Source: Elmis aenea
Lineage: Eukaryota > Arthropoda > Insecta > Coleoptera > Elmidae
Assembly (NCBI GenBank): GCA_947652605.1
Contig: OX393578.1
Location: 38,321,470 to 38,385,469, forward strand
Direction of reading: 5' to 3'
Length of the DNA stretch: 64,000 bases
The translations under genes were made by a program, and so were the position numbers. This document shows positions 10,590 to 22,722 of this stretch, in pieces. Numbering within the stretch: position 1 is the stretch's first letter; every line of letters starts with the position of its first letter. Under the pieces are notes generated by a model. That model was not told where the DNA came from. It saw nothing but the letters and a program-made list of their open reading frames with translations, and made no database searches.

Positions 10590-11230
10590 TTTTAGCATCC
10601 TTTACGGCTAACCAAAAATGTAACTTAAAAATGGTCATTTTTGAGGTCGCGTTGGCCATGGAACCGTGTGGGCAAACGGAAAACTCTTTTAGTTTATGGT
10701 GCGCACAAATAAAACGGAGTAAAGTTTTTGAATAGGTCTATGGTTCCAAAGAAAAACGCAAAAAAAACGAGACCGCTGTCAATACGGTTTTTCCTCGGAG
10801 TTCGTTTGAAAACAAAAAACATCTTAGGTCACAAAAAATTGAAGAAGTACCTATTTTGTTTTTCATTCGAATTTTTTCATTTTCATAATGTAGCCAAAAG
10901 TTGGCCGCATCTGGCAATGTATAAATGGTGCATTTTTTTCGTTTTTAGAATTGTTTACGGCCGCCCAAAAATGATGCTTAAAATTGTCTTATTTGCGATC
11001 GCATTGGCCATCGAACCGTGCTAAAAAAAATCGTAACTGCTTTGGTTTTCGATGTGCGCATCCTTTGCGAGTAAATCGGTTCAAAGTTTTTAAATATAGC
11101 TTTAACAGTTCTGGAAAAACGCGAAAAAGGAAGCTCCTGTAAAAGCGCTTTTTCCTTGGAGTTTGTTCGTCAATTATTTAAGAATTTGGTAGGTAGCTTG
11201 CGACTAACATTCTATATAAAAAGTCGATCG
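10590..11230. repeat. Diverged tandem repeat, period about 353 bp, two copies
   Basis: TTTACGGCTAACCAAAAATG at 10601 recurs as TTTACGGCCGCCCAAAAATG at 10954. The following blocks (GCGTTGGCCATGGAACCGTG with GCATTGGCCATCGAACCGTG, the AAAAACGC block, and TTTTTCCT-GGAGTT) repeat in the same order. The 98-codon frame at 10728-11024 lies across the two units and resembles no protein, so I do not call it a gene. Confidence 0.75.
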
Positions 11231-11560
11231 CGACAACAAACTACATGGCCGCCTCTGATATATATCATTCGAAAATAAGATACGGACCAAAAACAATTAT
11301 ATCTACCAATATTGTTTAAGCACTTTTTATTAAAAAAATTGTTTTGTTAAACTTATATTTTAAAAATTACAAGCATTATACGTCCCTTTTTTTACTATCT
11401 CAATGTGAAATTTTAAAGTTATAAATTTGAGCCACTTAATATTTTATAACCTATTTTTATTATATTTCGAGGTACAGATCTCGAAAAAATATTTTGTTGT
11501 GATGTAATGTGTTGAGCTATCGTGTTTATAACCTAAGCTTTAATGTCGTTCTCTTTTCAG
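11231..11560 (+). other. Intron sequence before the dpr-family exon
   Basis: AT-rich, ending in a good acceptor (CTCTTTTCAG at 11551-11560). No upstream dpr exon was recognised anywhere in 1-11560, so the 5' part of the gene probably lies outside the window. Confidence 0.5.
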
Positions 11561-11712
11561 GTACTGCCAATGAAAACGTAGAAGATATAGATTTAGGCGG
11601 CAACGTCAGCAGCTACCCCTATTTTGAGTTCAATGTACCACGAAATGTCACAACCACAATGGGGCAAACAGCTTTTTTGCACTGTAGAGTCGAACAGCTT
11701 GGAGATAAAGCT
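11561..11712 (+). CDS. Exon of a dpr-family Ig-domain cell-surface protein (start of first Ig domain)
   Basis: The 152-nt exon lies between CTCTTTTCAG and a GTAAGT donor. It starts in phase 1 (two bases complete a codon) and then has 50 full codons. The last 33 residues begin at the conserved YPYFEF segment, continue through VPRNVT and GQTAFLHCRVEQLGDKA, and hold the first Ig cysteine (LHC). This is the conserved entry into Ig domain 1 of the dpr (defective proboscis extension response) proteins, which bind DIP partners at synapses. In this family the text normally continues as VSWIRKRDLH in the next exon, which I could not find. Large introns are usual in dpr genes. The paralog cannot be decided from one exon; the wording resembles the dpr1-5 group. 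The linker before the Ig domain is less conserved. Confidence 0.85.
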
Positions 11713-12370
11713 GTAAGTACATAAAGTTACAAAGTTTTTGTTTGTTTTAATATATTGTACAAGTTGTGGTCCGTATTATTACAAATTTATGTCGTCAAAC
11801 AAAGTTATAGTAATTTTGAAACTACTAAACGAAGCCAGCGGTGCAATCAAATTGTTCATAAAATTGCAGCTTTTATGACAATGAACCTTACACTTTCAAA
11901 AGAAATAATTTAAACTAGACAAAGGGTAGTAATAAATAACTACCTCTAGCAACGGACAATGCACGAGTTTTATGTAAAAAAAAGTAATCTTCGCTACGAT
12001 GTAAAATTCTGAAAGATCATAGTTTAGTTCATTTTCATCTGAAATATTAAAAAGCAGCATAATTTCCTTAGTTCATAAAATTTTCTGAATAGTTAATATG
12101 TTTTCCGCGAATCTCACAACTTTAGCTTTCTACCGAGCTTAAAGTAATTTTTCATTTACATATTTAGCTTTCTGATGAAGTTGATTTTAAGTTATGTATT
12201 CGGCAGCATTTGTTTCAGAAGAAATTTTGTACCGCAGTAATATGATAAAAAGAAATGAATCCAAAACGCATGTTTCATAAACTTTAATATAACTAAATCA
12301 TCAATCCTAAGATTTAGCTAATTACATGCTTTAATAATTAATCACACCTAATGGAAATTATTAATTTATA
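11713..12370 (+). other. Intron sequence after the dpr-family exon
   Basis: Begins with the GTAAGT donor. AT-rich with no exon or mobile-element signature. Confidence 0.5.
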
Positions 12371-12372
12371 TA

Positions 12373-12790
12373 CAGGGTTCTCGTTTTTCGAGGGCCACTA
12401 GGGCGATTTCGTAAACGGTAAGAATTACGACTTCGGTTAAATTGGGGCAAAGTTGTATATTCAGGTGCTTAATAATTTGACGCAAACAGAACTTATCTAG
12501 CTTTTTTAGTTTTTGAGATATAGGGGAAAAAATAAAAAAGTGGATTTTTGTTTTTTGCCCGTAACGTTTTCATTTGATGTCGAATTTAATTTATCTTTAA
12601 ACTTTTTCACGGCTACTTTTTGCAAGGAGTTAGAATCCCCAATTATATTTTCCGTGCGACGTTTCGTTTTTTTAAAACCATCATCAGGTCAATTTTTTCC
12701 CATGTACGCTATATCTGATTTTAACGCCAATTTGTAGAGCATTTTGTTCTCAATTCGACAATGTATAATACCTGGGACTTTTTTGAAACA
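12373..12790. mobile_element. One-sided CAGGG element fragment
   Basis: Starts CAGGGTTCTCG after TATATA. It carries a CGTAAACGGTAAGA block like the arm of the palindrome at 24220-25210, then GCGACGTTTCGTTTTTTT and CATCATCAGGTC. No inverted right arm was found, so it is a truncated or half element. Confidence 0.5.
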
Positions 12791-13419
12791 ATTGTTGTTA
12801 AAAATGGCAAACACAAATATTTTATTTAAAACAAATCCTAATCGGCATGGTAAATAATTGTCATTGTCCCGTTTTCCTTGGAAGCACGTAATTAAACCGC
12901 ATGAAATTACTATTAAAGGGATTTAATTAAAAAAATAGGTAATAATAAATATGTTAGGAATGCATTAACATTGTTCACTTATTAGCAAATATGTTTAGAA
13001 TATTTTCTTTGGTTAAGTAATAAATGTCTCTAAAATGTGTATTATTAATCCTTATTTGACATACAATTATTTGTAACAAAATTTTCGTAATCAAATAATA
13101 TAAGTGGTCATAGTTTACAAAAAAACGTCCAGAAATCTGTTTTCGCTTTTTGCTTATTAGAAGTCATTAACGCAGATAAAAGGCATAACTGTTTTTTTTT
13201 TAACTGACTTTGTCAAAAAACCGATTCCTTAACCTTCAAAGCCGATTCAAGTAACCTAAATGTCATTTAAAATTTACAAAAACGTTTTTTGGACAATTGT
13301 TGACATAATAAAAATCAATTTATGCAGGTCACGGCACCCTTAATAAAAAACTAAATTTTGTTTCAAAAACATTTGAGGTTATAAAAATTAACAAAAATAG
13401 TGCAGTTGTATCAAAAATC
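12791..13419. other. Non-coding stretch
   Basis: AT-rich, nothing recognisable. Confidence 0.5.
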
Positions 13420-13585
13420 GCTTCCTTTTTCCAAAAATGTAAAAATATACAGCGTGTTCCATTTAAAATAACAAAGTTGGGGTCATTTTCGGCGAAACCG
13501 GAAGTGAAACAAATGTGTGCATGTGCTCAAAAAGCCCGGTTTTTTGCACATATCACATGTCTAAAATTTCAATTATCTAAAATCA
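13420..13585. mobile_element. Solo arm related to the palindrome at 18611-19732
   Basis: CAAAAATGTAAAAATATACAGCGTGTTCCATTTAAAATAAC and the following GGGTCATTTTCGGCGA, CCGG and CACATATCACATG blocks match the inner arm of the 18611-19732 element (around 19290-19440). No opposite arm follows. Confidence 0.65.
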
Positions 13586-13667
13586 AAACTAAAGAAAAGA
13601 AAGGGGGTGTACCACACTTCATTTACACTCGGTATAGTATAAATAAATTAGCCAAGCGCTAAATAAA

Positions 13668-13712
13668 TATCAATAATATTATTATTATTATTAGATATTA
13701 TTATTATTTATA
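13668..13712. repeat. ATT trinucleotide microsatellite
   Basis: Short imperfect run of AAT/ATT triplets. Confidence 0.8.
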
Positions 13713-15145
13713 TGAAATTATTGCCAAAAACCTACTTCTGTTATATCGTTTTGTTAACCTTATTTATTAGCTATTAAAGATAAATTTTATCACCCGTACT
13801 AAATATGCCCATTATATTTGATTTTTTTTTGCAATATAAATTCAGGTACGTGCTTCAAATATTTGCTGAAAAAAGATTTAACACTTTTAAGTAAAATAAT
13901 AAAATTCCTCTTAATCAACGAAATATTAATTGTAATAAGGATGTTTAGTATCACGTATCTGTTGCTCCTTCGTATTTCGTGAGACATTGTCATTAAAGCT
14001 TAGGGTTACCTATACTATTAACTAATCACGAACAGGATATTGTCGTTTTAAGCATAAACTCTTGAAGTGTTCAGTGTTGGTGTTCGCTGTTAAGTTTCTC
14101 AATTTAAATTATAATTCCACCAAATATTACACGCGTACGCCTGCAGCATATAAACGACAAAAATTCGTTATTGTGTCAAAATAAAGTAAAATTACGTCAG
14201 ATTTTGTTTAAAAAATACGAGAGATAAAAGAACTCCTAAAAATTTAAAACTGTCGCAAAGGAAGTTCATCTTTTGTTTTTGTTTCAAGCAAAAAATAAGC
14301 AGCTTCTTAAAGAAGTAAATTTGAACTTAAAAATCTTACGTTGAATACAATATGGCGGAAATTTGCAGTGAGAAAAACAAGAGAAAGCAATTTATGTGAA
14401 GGTGAATTTGCTAAAATATAAAAATATAAAGTGATTTTTTTTTTATCACTGAATATTTTTCATTTCGTCCTTTTAAAACCACTTAATCTTTTATTTTGTT
14501 TCAAAATCCTTTAAATCTATGAACACGAGTCATGCTCTATAGCTTTTCATGTTGGTATTGATTTTATTTTATTTTAAGAAATTTTCTTCTTTACGTTAAC
14601 TGACACAGCTAATTTCAGTTAATGAAATAACATTACGACTCTCCCAACTGACGCTGGTCTTTTCAACATAAAATTTTACTTGAAATTTATTTAACGTTCA
14701 AGAGCAAACCGTTAATTACTTCAAAAGTACTGTGCAAACAGCGAACCGGCAAGTCTTCATAATTATTTTTCAGCAAAACAAAAAGTCTTCAAAGCGCGCT
14801 CGTTTTATCAATTTTTCAGCTCTGCGTGGCAACTGGAAAATATAGAGAGAAATCTTAGGATATTACTTTGCCTATTTTAATATCTCTTCGCAATTCTGCT
14901 GTATTACATTTGGACAATAACAATTAACGATTTATTCAAGGCGTAACGATAAGTATAAAATCCCTAGTGTCAATGCACCTACATATATTTATTTAATTAA
15001 TCAATGTTAACCCATTTTACAAATAAATTAAAAATACACCAAACAAAAACAATTATAAAGAAGATGTAAAAGGAAGTAACTAAACAAAAAACGACAAAAC
15101 GTTTTTTTAAATACGAAAACGAACAAAGACAATTTGGTTAGGTTT
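13713..15145. other. Non-coding stretch
   Basis: About 1.4 kb, with one meaningless 64-codon frame on the minus strand. Nothing recognisable. Confidence 0.5.
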
Positions 15146-15149
15146 CATG

Positions 15150-15970
15150 GTAAACATTCGATTAAAACCCACAGTAACTGAATTTCAACCAATATCAAAC
15201 AGACTATGCCAAACGAGAGACTAAGAGAAAGGTTCAGGAAAATCACATAATAAACGGACACGCACCAACTGGGTATAGAAAAACAAAAACATTATATAAT
15301 ATCTACTTGAAAAAAACAATGCAAAAATTACCAAAATGCAATATGGGAATATCATTAATTGATTTCAAAGCGAAGGTAATACAAGAAATTGTAAATTAGT
15401 TACAATAATGAGAATGGAAGGAATTTAAACGAATTTATAATGAAATTTAACAAAAATAATGAACTCACATTTATAGCACAAATATATTATTATAAAAGCA
15501 AGAGGGTTTCACCAGGTGGTAGCACCATCAACAAAATAGATCGTGTATTGATCGGTAAAACACATGTAAAGTGTGTAAAAGTTGTAAAAGCCCTTAGGGG
15601 AACACATTCCGATTCGAATTATTTTAAAATCAGGATGAAAATGGGGCAGGAAATACCAAAATCGCAAACAGTAAATATATGACGGTATAGACGTTTTAAA
15701 AAAAAGCAAACAGAAACTAACCTCAAGCCTTGACACCAAAAAGTACAAAAGGGCTCGAAAAACAAGAACGAACTTTTAACTTGTACAAGTTGTAAAGCAA
15801 AAATACGAAAATTATGTATAGGCTAGCTGAAAAACGGATAGAAGAAACGAATAGGATAACTATATTGACAGGATGCATCAGAATCACATGATAAAAGTCG
15901 CAAAAGGCCAATGCCCAAAAGATAAAAGAAGAATAGGGAGGCCAATCTGGGCAAGATTATTTATAATGGT
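15150..15970 (+). pseudogene. Decayed RTE/CR1-like retroelement (endonuclease and C-terminal scraps)
   Basis: Read across frames, the segment keeps the text of an apurinic-like (EEP) endonuclease of the type often labelled craniofacial development protein 2-like. An INGHAPTG block (about 15238-15265) matches the usual INAHAPTE, and LIDFKAKV (about 15356-15378) matches the usual GDFNAKVG. An 80-codon frame at 15440-15682 contains SPGGSTINKIDRVLIGKTH, where the family has TSPDG..NQIDHVLI.KRH, followed by a GxxxDSxxF-like stretch. Near 15855-15950, QNHMIKVAKG and KDKRRIGRP resemble the extreme C-terminus of such ORF2 proteins, so the RT core has been deleted. Many frameshifts and stops show it is old. 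Confidence 0.6.
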
Positions 15971-15984
15971 TATTGAGTTAAAAC

Positions 15985-16434
15985 CAGGGCTAGAAACCGA
16001 AAAAAATTTTGGTTAACGGTTAACCTAATTCAAGAACTTTATTTTTAACGGTTTCTGTTGAAAACCCGTTTTTTTCCGTAAAAAACCGGTTTTGAAAAAA
16101 TCGGTTAATTTAACCGGTTTTTAACATTATTCAGATTTGGAATGCAAAGTATAAAAAGATATTATCTATTTATAATTTTATAATATATGTACAATCAAGC
16201 ATTCAGTAATTACTTTTGGTAAACTAATCACATTTAATACCGATTTTGTATTTTTTCAAAATAATTTTTATTAAAAAGAGATGTTTAAAAAACCGGTTTT
16301 TTATTATTTTGGTTAAAGGTTACCGTTTTTTATGCCTTTAAAAATAACGGTTTCGGTTAAAAATCACAATTTTGGACAAAAAATAAAGGTTAACCGGTTT
16401 TTAAACCGGTTTAAAAAACCGGTTTTATACCCTG
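15985..16434. mobile_element. hAT-like MITE, TSD GTTAAAAC
   Basis: Starts CAGGGCTAGAAACCG and ends CGGTTTTATACCCTG, with a perfect 8-bp duplication GTTAAAAC (15977-15984, 16435-16442). The interior repeats AACCGGTTTTT and TAACGGTTTCGGTTAAAAAT in both orientations. A fragment of the same family lies at 46718-46800. Confidence 0.9.
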
Positions 16435-17055
16435 GTTAAAACAGCCTATTATAAAAAATTAAGAACAAGTAGAAGACAATTAACTGAACGATAAAGAAAG
16501 ATTGTAAAGTCAAGTCGACGACCTAACCAACCTCTATAACTTCTTTGAAATGCGAAGATCATAAAACAAAATTCGTACACCGGTCATTAACATATACATA
16601 TATTTACCGGACAAAGCGAATTACAAAGTCTTTCCCACACTGTCAAATTTTCTCGGGCTTTGTCTGACAATAAACCACAGCCACGACTGCCTTTCTACTA
16701 TGTAACTCATTGTAAACTTGTGACCTCCGTTTTATTGTGGTTGAAGCGCAACTACCAAGCTTTGTATATCTCAACCAGTAATAATTAGGGTAGGTGACAA
16801 CATAAAACAAGATAAAACACTGCGTACCATCTCTAATTACAACATTTGCCAAATTTTAAATGTACGCACAAAAGAGAATAAACTCCTAAAACCTAATTAT
16901 GACATCATATTCATCAAAACAAACAAAATTTGCATTTTTAAATTGTTACGATTCCAAACGCAACTAATATACCTGTATATTGCTAAAGGCGATGAAATAA
17001 CTTAAATTATGCCAAAAGCAAATAATGTCTTCTTTAATAGGAGTAGTTATTTATT
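16435..17055. other. Non-coding stretch
   Basis: No gene, termini or repeats recognised. Confidence 0.5.
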
Positions 17056-17059
17056 TAAT

Positions 17060-17165
17060 CAGTGGGATAAAGGCATCATTAAACATACGAGTGCGTGGTT
17101 TGATCGACGAGGGCTTCAGCCCGAGTCGGGTAAAAGCACGAGTATGTTTAAAGCCTTTATCACAC
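17060..17165. mobile_element. Short GC-hairpin element
   Basis: Arms GATAAAGGCATCATTAAACATACGAGTGC and its inverted counterpart ending GCCTTTATCAC enclose a small GC-rich hairpin (CGAGGGCTTCAGCCCGAG). It is one of several hairpin elements of this architecture in the window. A related inverted half (TTATCCCACTCAGTGCGG) lies at about 17500-17595, and both halves carry TTTATCTACGACTGC nearby. Confidence 0.55.
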
Positions 17166-17599
17166 GTATTAAATATAACTTTTTATCTACGACTGCCCAA
17201 AATTGAAAAAATATATATTATTTTGTAAGATGAAGTACCTATTTTCTGTTAAACGTCGTATTTTTTAAATTTACAATCGAGTAGTTTGGTATTCAATCGC
17301 ATGGCAACCAGGCAGTTTGGCATTTGACAGCATAGCCACCAGGCAATTTGTCTGTCAAAAATATTACAGTTTTTGTAATTTCTCTTTTCGTGGTGAAAAT
17401 TTTGGGATAAAACATGTAAATATAATCACGAGAGTATAAATAATTGTAATAATTGTAAAGTTTTCGTCAAAAATTGTCCTATCAAAATGAGTTGTATAAT
17501 GATTTCTTATCCCACTCAGTGCGGTAAGAAGCTTTATTATCTAACGCAAATGAATGTCATAATAGCCTCTTATCATAGCAGTCGTAGATAAATATATGT

Positions 17600-18610
17600 A
17601 TAATACATTAAAACAAAAAGATTACACATGAATTGATTTTTGGTTTTATAATTTATTTGTTTTTGAAACAAAAGTAAAACGCCGAATTTTTTTACATCTA
17701 TTGTGTGATTACTAGAAATGTTAACGATTCGTGTCTTTAAAACCACTAGCAACATCGTTTATAAACAGGGAATAGTTTAATTTTAATTAGCAAATTTTAT
17801 TTTAAATTATCAAAAACCAAAAATTTAAAGTGTTATGTAACATAGGTACAAGCTAACTGTTAAAATGCCAAGTAGCAACTTTTATATCTTTAAAACCTTT
17901 ATGACGTTTTATCTCAAAACACTTAATATTTCTTTTCAGAAACGTATTTGTATTTAAATTAATTTTAATCAACACCCACGCTGTCTTCAAGAAACTACTT
18001 AATGTATTTCCTGTATTTTTTTAACATGGGCTTTGTATTTTTTTAGTATTACCGTAAACGTTTTCGGTATAAAAGCGTAGGATATAAATGGTCAAAAAAA
18101 AAGTTTTATCGGCATTTATTTGTGTATGAATGAACCCGGAGAAATGTATATCTTACATAAGGACCTTGTTGATAATCTCGGCGACATGGAAGGCGCCAAG
18201 TAATTCGAGTCGTGCGAAAAAGCTGCGGGTGTTTCCTTTCCATTGAACTGACACGATGTTGAAAATCGAAGAGTCTATAAGAGTTCAAAAGATTTCCTAT
18301 CGATAGAGTATGTGCAGTAAGAAGTAGTTTTGGATTTTTGTACGGTAGGTGGGAAAAAAGTAAGCTTAAGCTACAAGAGAACATAATATTAGGTAATCTG
18401 AAAAGTTAAATGTAAGATACAAAAGGAAATGCTTATAATTGACTGGACTTGTAATAATAAAAAGCAAATTAAAAAATATAATGTTGCATTTTGTTACTAG
18501 GTGGCAAGCTATATTGTCGTAACGCTGATTTTTAAGGCCTTATAAATCTACACAGCGTGCGCATGGAGCTGTGACGGGAGCAAATTAAAATTCTAGAAAA
18601 TCAGCATATA
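17600..18610. other. Non-coding stretch
   Basis: AT-rich, with a 92-codon minus-strand frame (18106-18384) that resembles nothing known. No termini or repeats seen. Confidence 0.45.
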
Positions 18611-19732
18611 CAGGGTGTTTCAGACCACCCGTGCCACCACTTTTATTCGAAAATGCGACGTCTGACAAAGATAGGGGAAAAAAATTTATCACAAAAGTGC
18701 ATATGTAGAATTGGCTGACGCTATAGCGGTTTTCGTGATTAAACCAGAAGTGGCCAAATCCAGAAGTAACTTTAAAAACTTAAATAGAACCATTCAGTTT
18801 TTATTGCATAATTAGAAAGATATTTAATAAAAAAACACTTTTTACTTGAAACATTTTTTGATTATCAGTATAGTTTGTAATCCATTGGACGGACCTAAAT
18901 CATAACAACATTTAAAACCTTATTTGCATGTCACTGAGTTCTGGACACACGGTTTTGTTCTTTAGTTTTGTATTTAATTAAATGAAATTTTAGACATATG
19001 ATATGTGTGAAAAACCCGATTATTTGAACATATGCACACTATTTTTTAACTTCCGGCCTCACCGGAAATGACCCTAAGTTTGTTATTTTAAATGGAACAC
19101 CTGTATATTTCAACATTTTTGGAAATAGAAAGCAATTGTGAATAAAACTGCAATATTTTGGTGAATGTACCACTACTATTGCACTCAAAAAAAAATGACT
19201 CGCACTCAATAAAAAAAAACTTTTTTGGCCAAAAATTATTTGAAGTTATACACATTATGCAAAATAGCGCAGTTGTATTCGAAATTGGTTCCTGTTCCCA
19301 AAAATGTAAAAATATACAGGGTGTTCCATTTGAAATAACAAACTTAGGGTCATTTTCGGCGAGTCCGGAAATGAAACAATAGTATATATATATGTTCAAA
19401 TAATCGGGTTTTTCCGAGGGTTTTTCACATATATCATATGATTTAGGTCTGATGGATTACAAACTACTGATAATCAAAAAATTTTTCAAGTAAAATGTGT
19501 TTTTTTATTAAACATCTTTTTAATTATGCAATAAAAACCGGATGTTATTATTTAAGTTTTTAAAGTTACTTCCTGATTTGGCCATTTCCGGTTTAATCAC
19601 GAAAACCGCTATAGCGTCAGTCAATTCTACATAAGTACATATGCACTTTTGTGGTAAAAAAAAATTTCCCATCTTTGTCAGACCTCGCATTTTCGAATAA
19701 AAGTGCTGGTACTGGTGGTCTGAAACATCTTG
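18611..19732. mobile_element. Large palindromic element, CAGGGTGTTTCAGACCACC ends
   Basis: The left arm (18611-19106) and right arm (19313-19732 and inward) match in inverted order: GCGACGTCTGACAAAG, the TTCTACAT-A block, GACGCTATAGCGGTTTTCGTG, TTTTTATTGCATAATTA, and inner CGGAAATGACCCTAAGTTTGTTAT. The right terminus is mutated (TGAAACATCTTG). The inner ends again carry CCTGTATA and TACAGGGTGTTCC, so two CAGGG families are combined or nested. The spacer is about 206 bp. No real coding capacity. Confidence 0.85.
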
Positions 19733-20189
19733 TATAATCAATAAAAATAAGATCACATGGTCAAATACCTACTTGGAGGACAGTGTTGCTGGACCACGAT
19801 AAATAATGCTATCTTGACTGGGTCGTACTTCGATTGGTTCAGTCAAGTGTAAACGGTCTTTTCATAATTTGAAAAGACTGTTTATTGTGACACTCTGGCA
19901 AACAATTATTTTTATTTAATGTTACTTTATTAACTTTTTAAATAAATAACATCAAACAAACACTGACGCATCAATTACTAAAACTTATAATACGTAAAAA
20001 GGACCTATGTTTGAGGAATCCACCGTTAGTAAAACAAACTAACTTTAAAATATTATGGTCATCACTTGAGGTGTACAACGTCAGTGTTTGGATAAAGCCT
20101 ATCAACAAAATATTTGTGGGTAAATTTGTACATCATAAATAGCACACACAATTTGTACAAAATGTGCTTATATGTAAGAATGACAGGAT
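19733..20189. other. Non-coding stretch
   Basis: Nothing recognisable apart from one copy of the target duplication of the next element. Confidence 0.5.
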
Positions 20190-20975
20190 TAGGGATTGCA
20201 ATCCCGATCAAATTTTACGATCCCGGGATTTCTGGATTGAAGTTGTTTTGATCCCGGGATCCCGGGATCCCGGGATTATATATAATGTGAAGTATTTGCT
20301 TAAAAACTGAAGCTAATGCAGTGTATATAATTTTTTTTAGAATTGCAAATGATTTACATAAATATTGAATAATTTAGTAATTATCATTTATTTTTATTAA
20401 CTTTTTATTTAATTTGTTTCCTCTATAATTTCTGTTAATAATAATTGAAAAATATATACATATATACATACCTACCCTATTATGTTTTATTATTATAGAA
20501 ATAATCAAACTATTAGATATAACATTTGAATAAATGAAATATATTTGAATAAATTTATTATACATTAGAATACATAATTACATATACATAAATTTGCTGA
20601 AACTGTTAAAAACTCAAACAAAGCACAACTTTAATTCACTAAAAATTTAAAAAATATACTGTTGTATAAGAAACAAAAATTAAAGAAATTAGGATGATTA
20701 TTATCTTAGTACAAGATTTTTTTTAAATTTTGTTATTATACATAAGACGGCGAGCGGCGACATAAACAAGCTTAAACTTGCAAAATTGCATCGTTTAACA
20801 TATTCGCGTTCAGTAGATACCAACTATGAGCAATGTTTTTTACAAAAGAATGTACTTATAGTTAAAATTTTTAAATCCCGAAAATCCCGGGATTCTACAT
20901 TTAAAATCCCGGGATTTTCGAGACCAAAAAGCGACCGGGATCCCGGGATCCCGAATCCCGGGATTGCAATCCCTA
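20190..20975. mobile_element. hAT-like MITE with CCCGGGATCC-rich ends
   Basis: Starts TAGGGATTGCAATCCCG and ends CGGGATTGCAATCCCTA, a perfect 17-bp inverted repeat. The flanks GACAGGAT (20182-20189) and AACAGGAT (20976-20983) match at 7 of 8 positions. Subterminal CCCGGGATCCCGGGAT repeats occur at both ends with an AT-rich middle. A different family with similar subterminal sequence lies at 43858-44674. Confidence 0.85.
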
Positions 20976-20983
20976 AACAGGAT

Positions 20984-22722
20984 ACACATACAATTACTAA
21001 TGAGGGCCAAAATCCCAGAACGGTCGGGCTTTGTTAGTTAAGAACCAACCGCTGATAAATGTACAGCCAATCGAAAAATTAAGGAGTTGGTTGTTAAAGT
21101 TGTTGTGTTTTGTTTATTTCTTCTGTGTAATAATTGCTCCAAGCCTGTGTACTACGTAGAACAATATTTAAGGATCCAACCACCTTATAAACCCAATCAT
21201 CATCCATAAAAAGTAATAGATATCAGAGTATTTTTCCAACTGATGTACAGTATGGTCCGTCACATTATATTCATATTAATTTATCCTGATTTAGCAATAG
21301 GACTATGCGTTTAAAAAAGGAAATGCATTATGACATGCTCGAGACCTCAGAACTTTTTGCTTACCGTGCAGTTGTAAAATTATTTTAGTATATTTTTCGT
21401 CATTGTTTTTATTACGAAACGAATTAATTTCTTAAGTACCTTTACAAATTTAGATCTTGAATTTGCGAAGAGCACTTCGTCAAGCGGGTCCTGATTACAT
21501 ACTTCGTTTATTGAGATGATTAGTTGCTAGTTGTTCGCGATAACACGGGTAATAATTTGCACACGACCGACGCGTCATAAACCAAACCGGTATTAAACCT
21601 AACCGGCGTAAATCTGGCGAACAATTAATTAAAGAAATGGGATGTAAAAGATGAGCTAAAACAACGGAATTTCTAGGGGTTGATGAAAGGCAATTTATTA
21701 ATGTCAAACGAACGTCTTGTCCCGATCATAAACTTAAGACTACTGAGGACCGATCATAAACCTTCGCAAACAAGGCATATGCCTAAAACTTATACTTCCT
21801 TAAAACCCGCAAGTGATAAAGGATAAGACGACATAGAACTGTAGAAACTCAAGCTAGAAAGAGTTCTTTTTTTAAGGACAATAATAAGTTTATTAGCTTT
21901 GTTCCTGGATATTTATTTATCAAAAATATAATTTACACTTTCACTGAACATATACAAAACACATTCAACACACAATAACAACATATTTACTCAACTGAAA
22001 GTTAAACAAAAACAAAAGTTTGTATTTTTTGCACTTTTTTTAAAATATTTTTTGCAATCTTTGTTAAAAGTATTATGTGAGCGTATCTGCAAGACACATG
22101 TTTGCCTTCGAAGAATGATCGTCTGTAGCTAGCATTGCTTATCACTTAGATATAAATGCCGTTGATATTCTAACAATATGCTAAGTTTTTCCCCTGCTTT
22201 ATATCCACATAAAAACAAAATTAATGCGTTACACATAATTCATATTACTTCACGGGAAAAGCAACAAAAGAGCAAGACGAAAAAATAGTGATCGATGTGT
22301 TTCTTCTGTGTCGTCGGTGCAGGGTGGTATCCAGGACGATATTTATATTTTCTTTAAAACACATTTAGGTATAATAAAGTATCTTTTAAAATGGATTCTT
22401 TATTTTAACTAAACATTTCTGGAGAAATGACAAAAGCTATTACATTAACGATATACAGCGTCTCCTAGAGGTTATTAAAACAAAGTATCACGTTTGTTTT
22501 AAAAACAAAGTAAACACACCTCATAGGTAGGTAAATTACTTAATATAAGTAGGTAACACCTTTCTTGCTCGGCTATAAACAGGGGACTTATAAAAATCGA
22601 GTTATAGAGGAAAATCGGTTAAGGGAGGCTCTGGAAAATATACTATTAGAGTGAAGAATTAAGGCAGGGTCGTTGAGGGTTTTACAGCAGGGTCGTTAGG
22701 GTTTTACGGCAATGATGTAATC
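20984..22722. other. Non-coding stretch
   Basis: No recognisable gene. A 24-bp unit GCAGGGTCGTTGAGGGTTTTA is repeated twice near 22662-22710. The short frames at 21495-21707 and elsewhere resemble nothing known. Confidence 0.5.

Noticed and set aside
10728..11024. 98-codon plus-strand frame
   Set aside because: Lies across the two units of a diverged tandem repeat, low complexity, no domain.
15440..15682. Host gene resembling craniofacial development protein 2
   Set aside because: That name is commonly attached to retroelement endonucleases; the flanking scraps and stops show a decayed RTE/CR1-like element.
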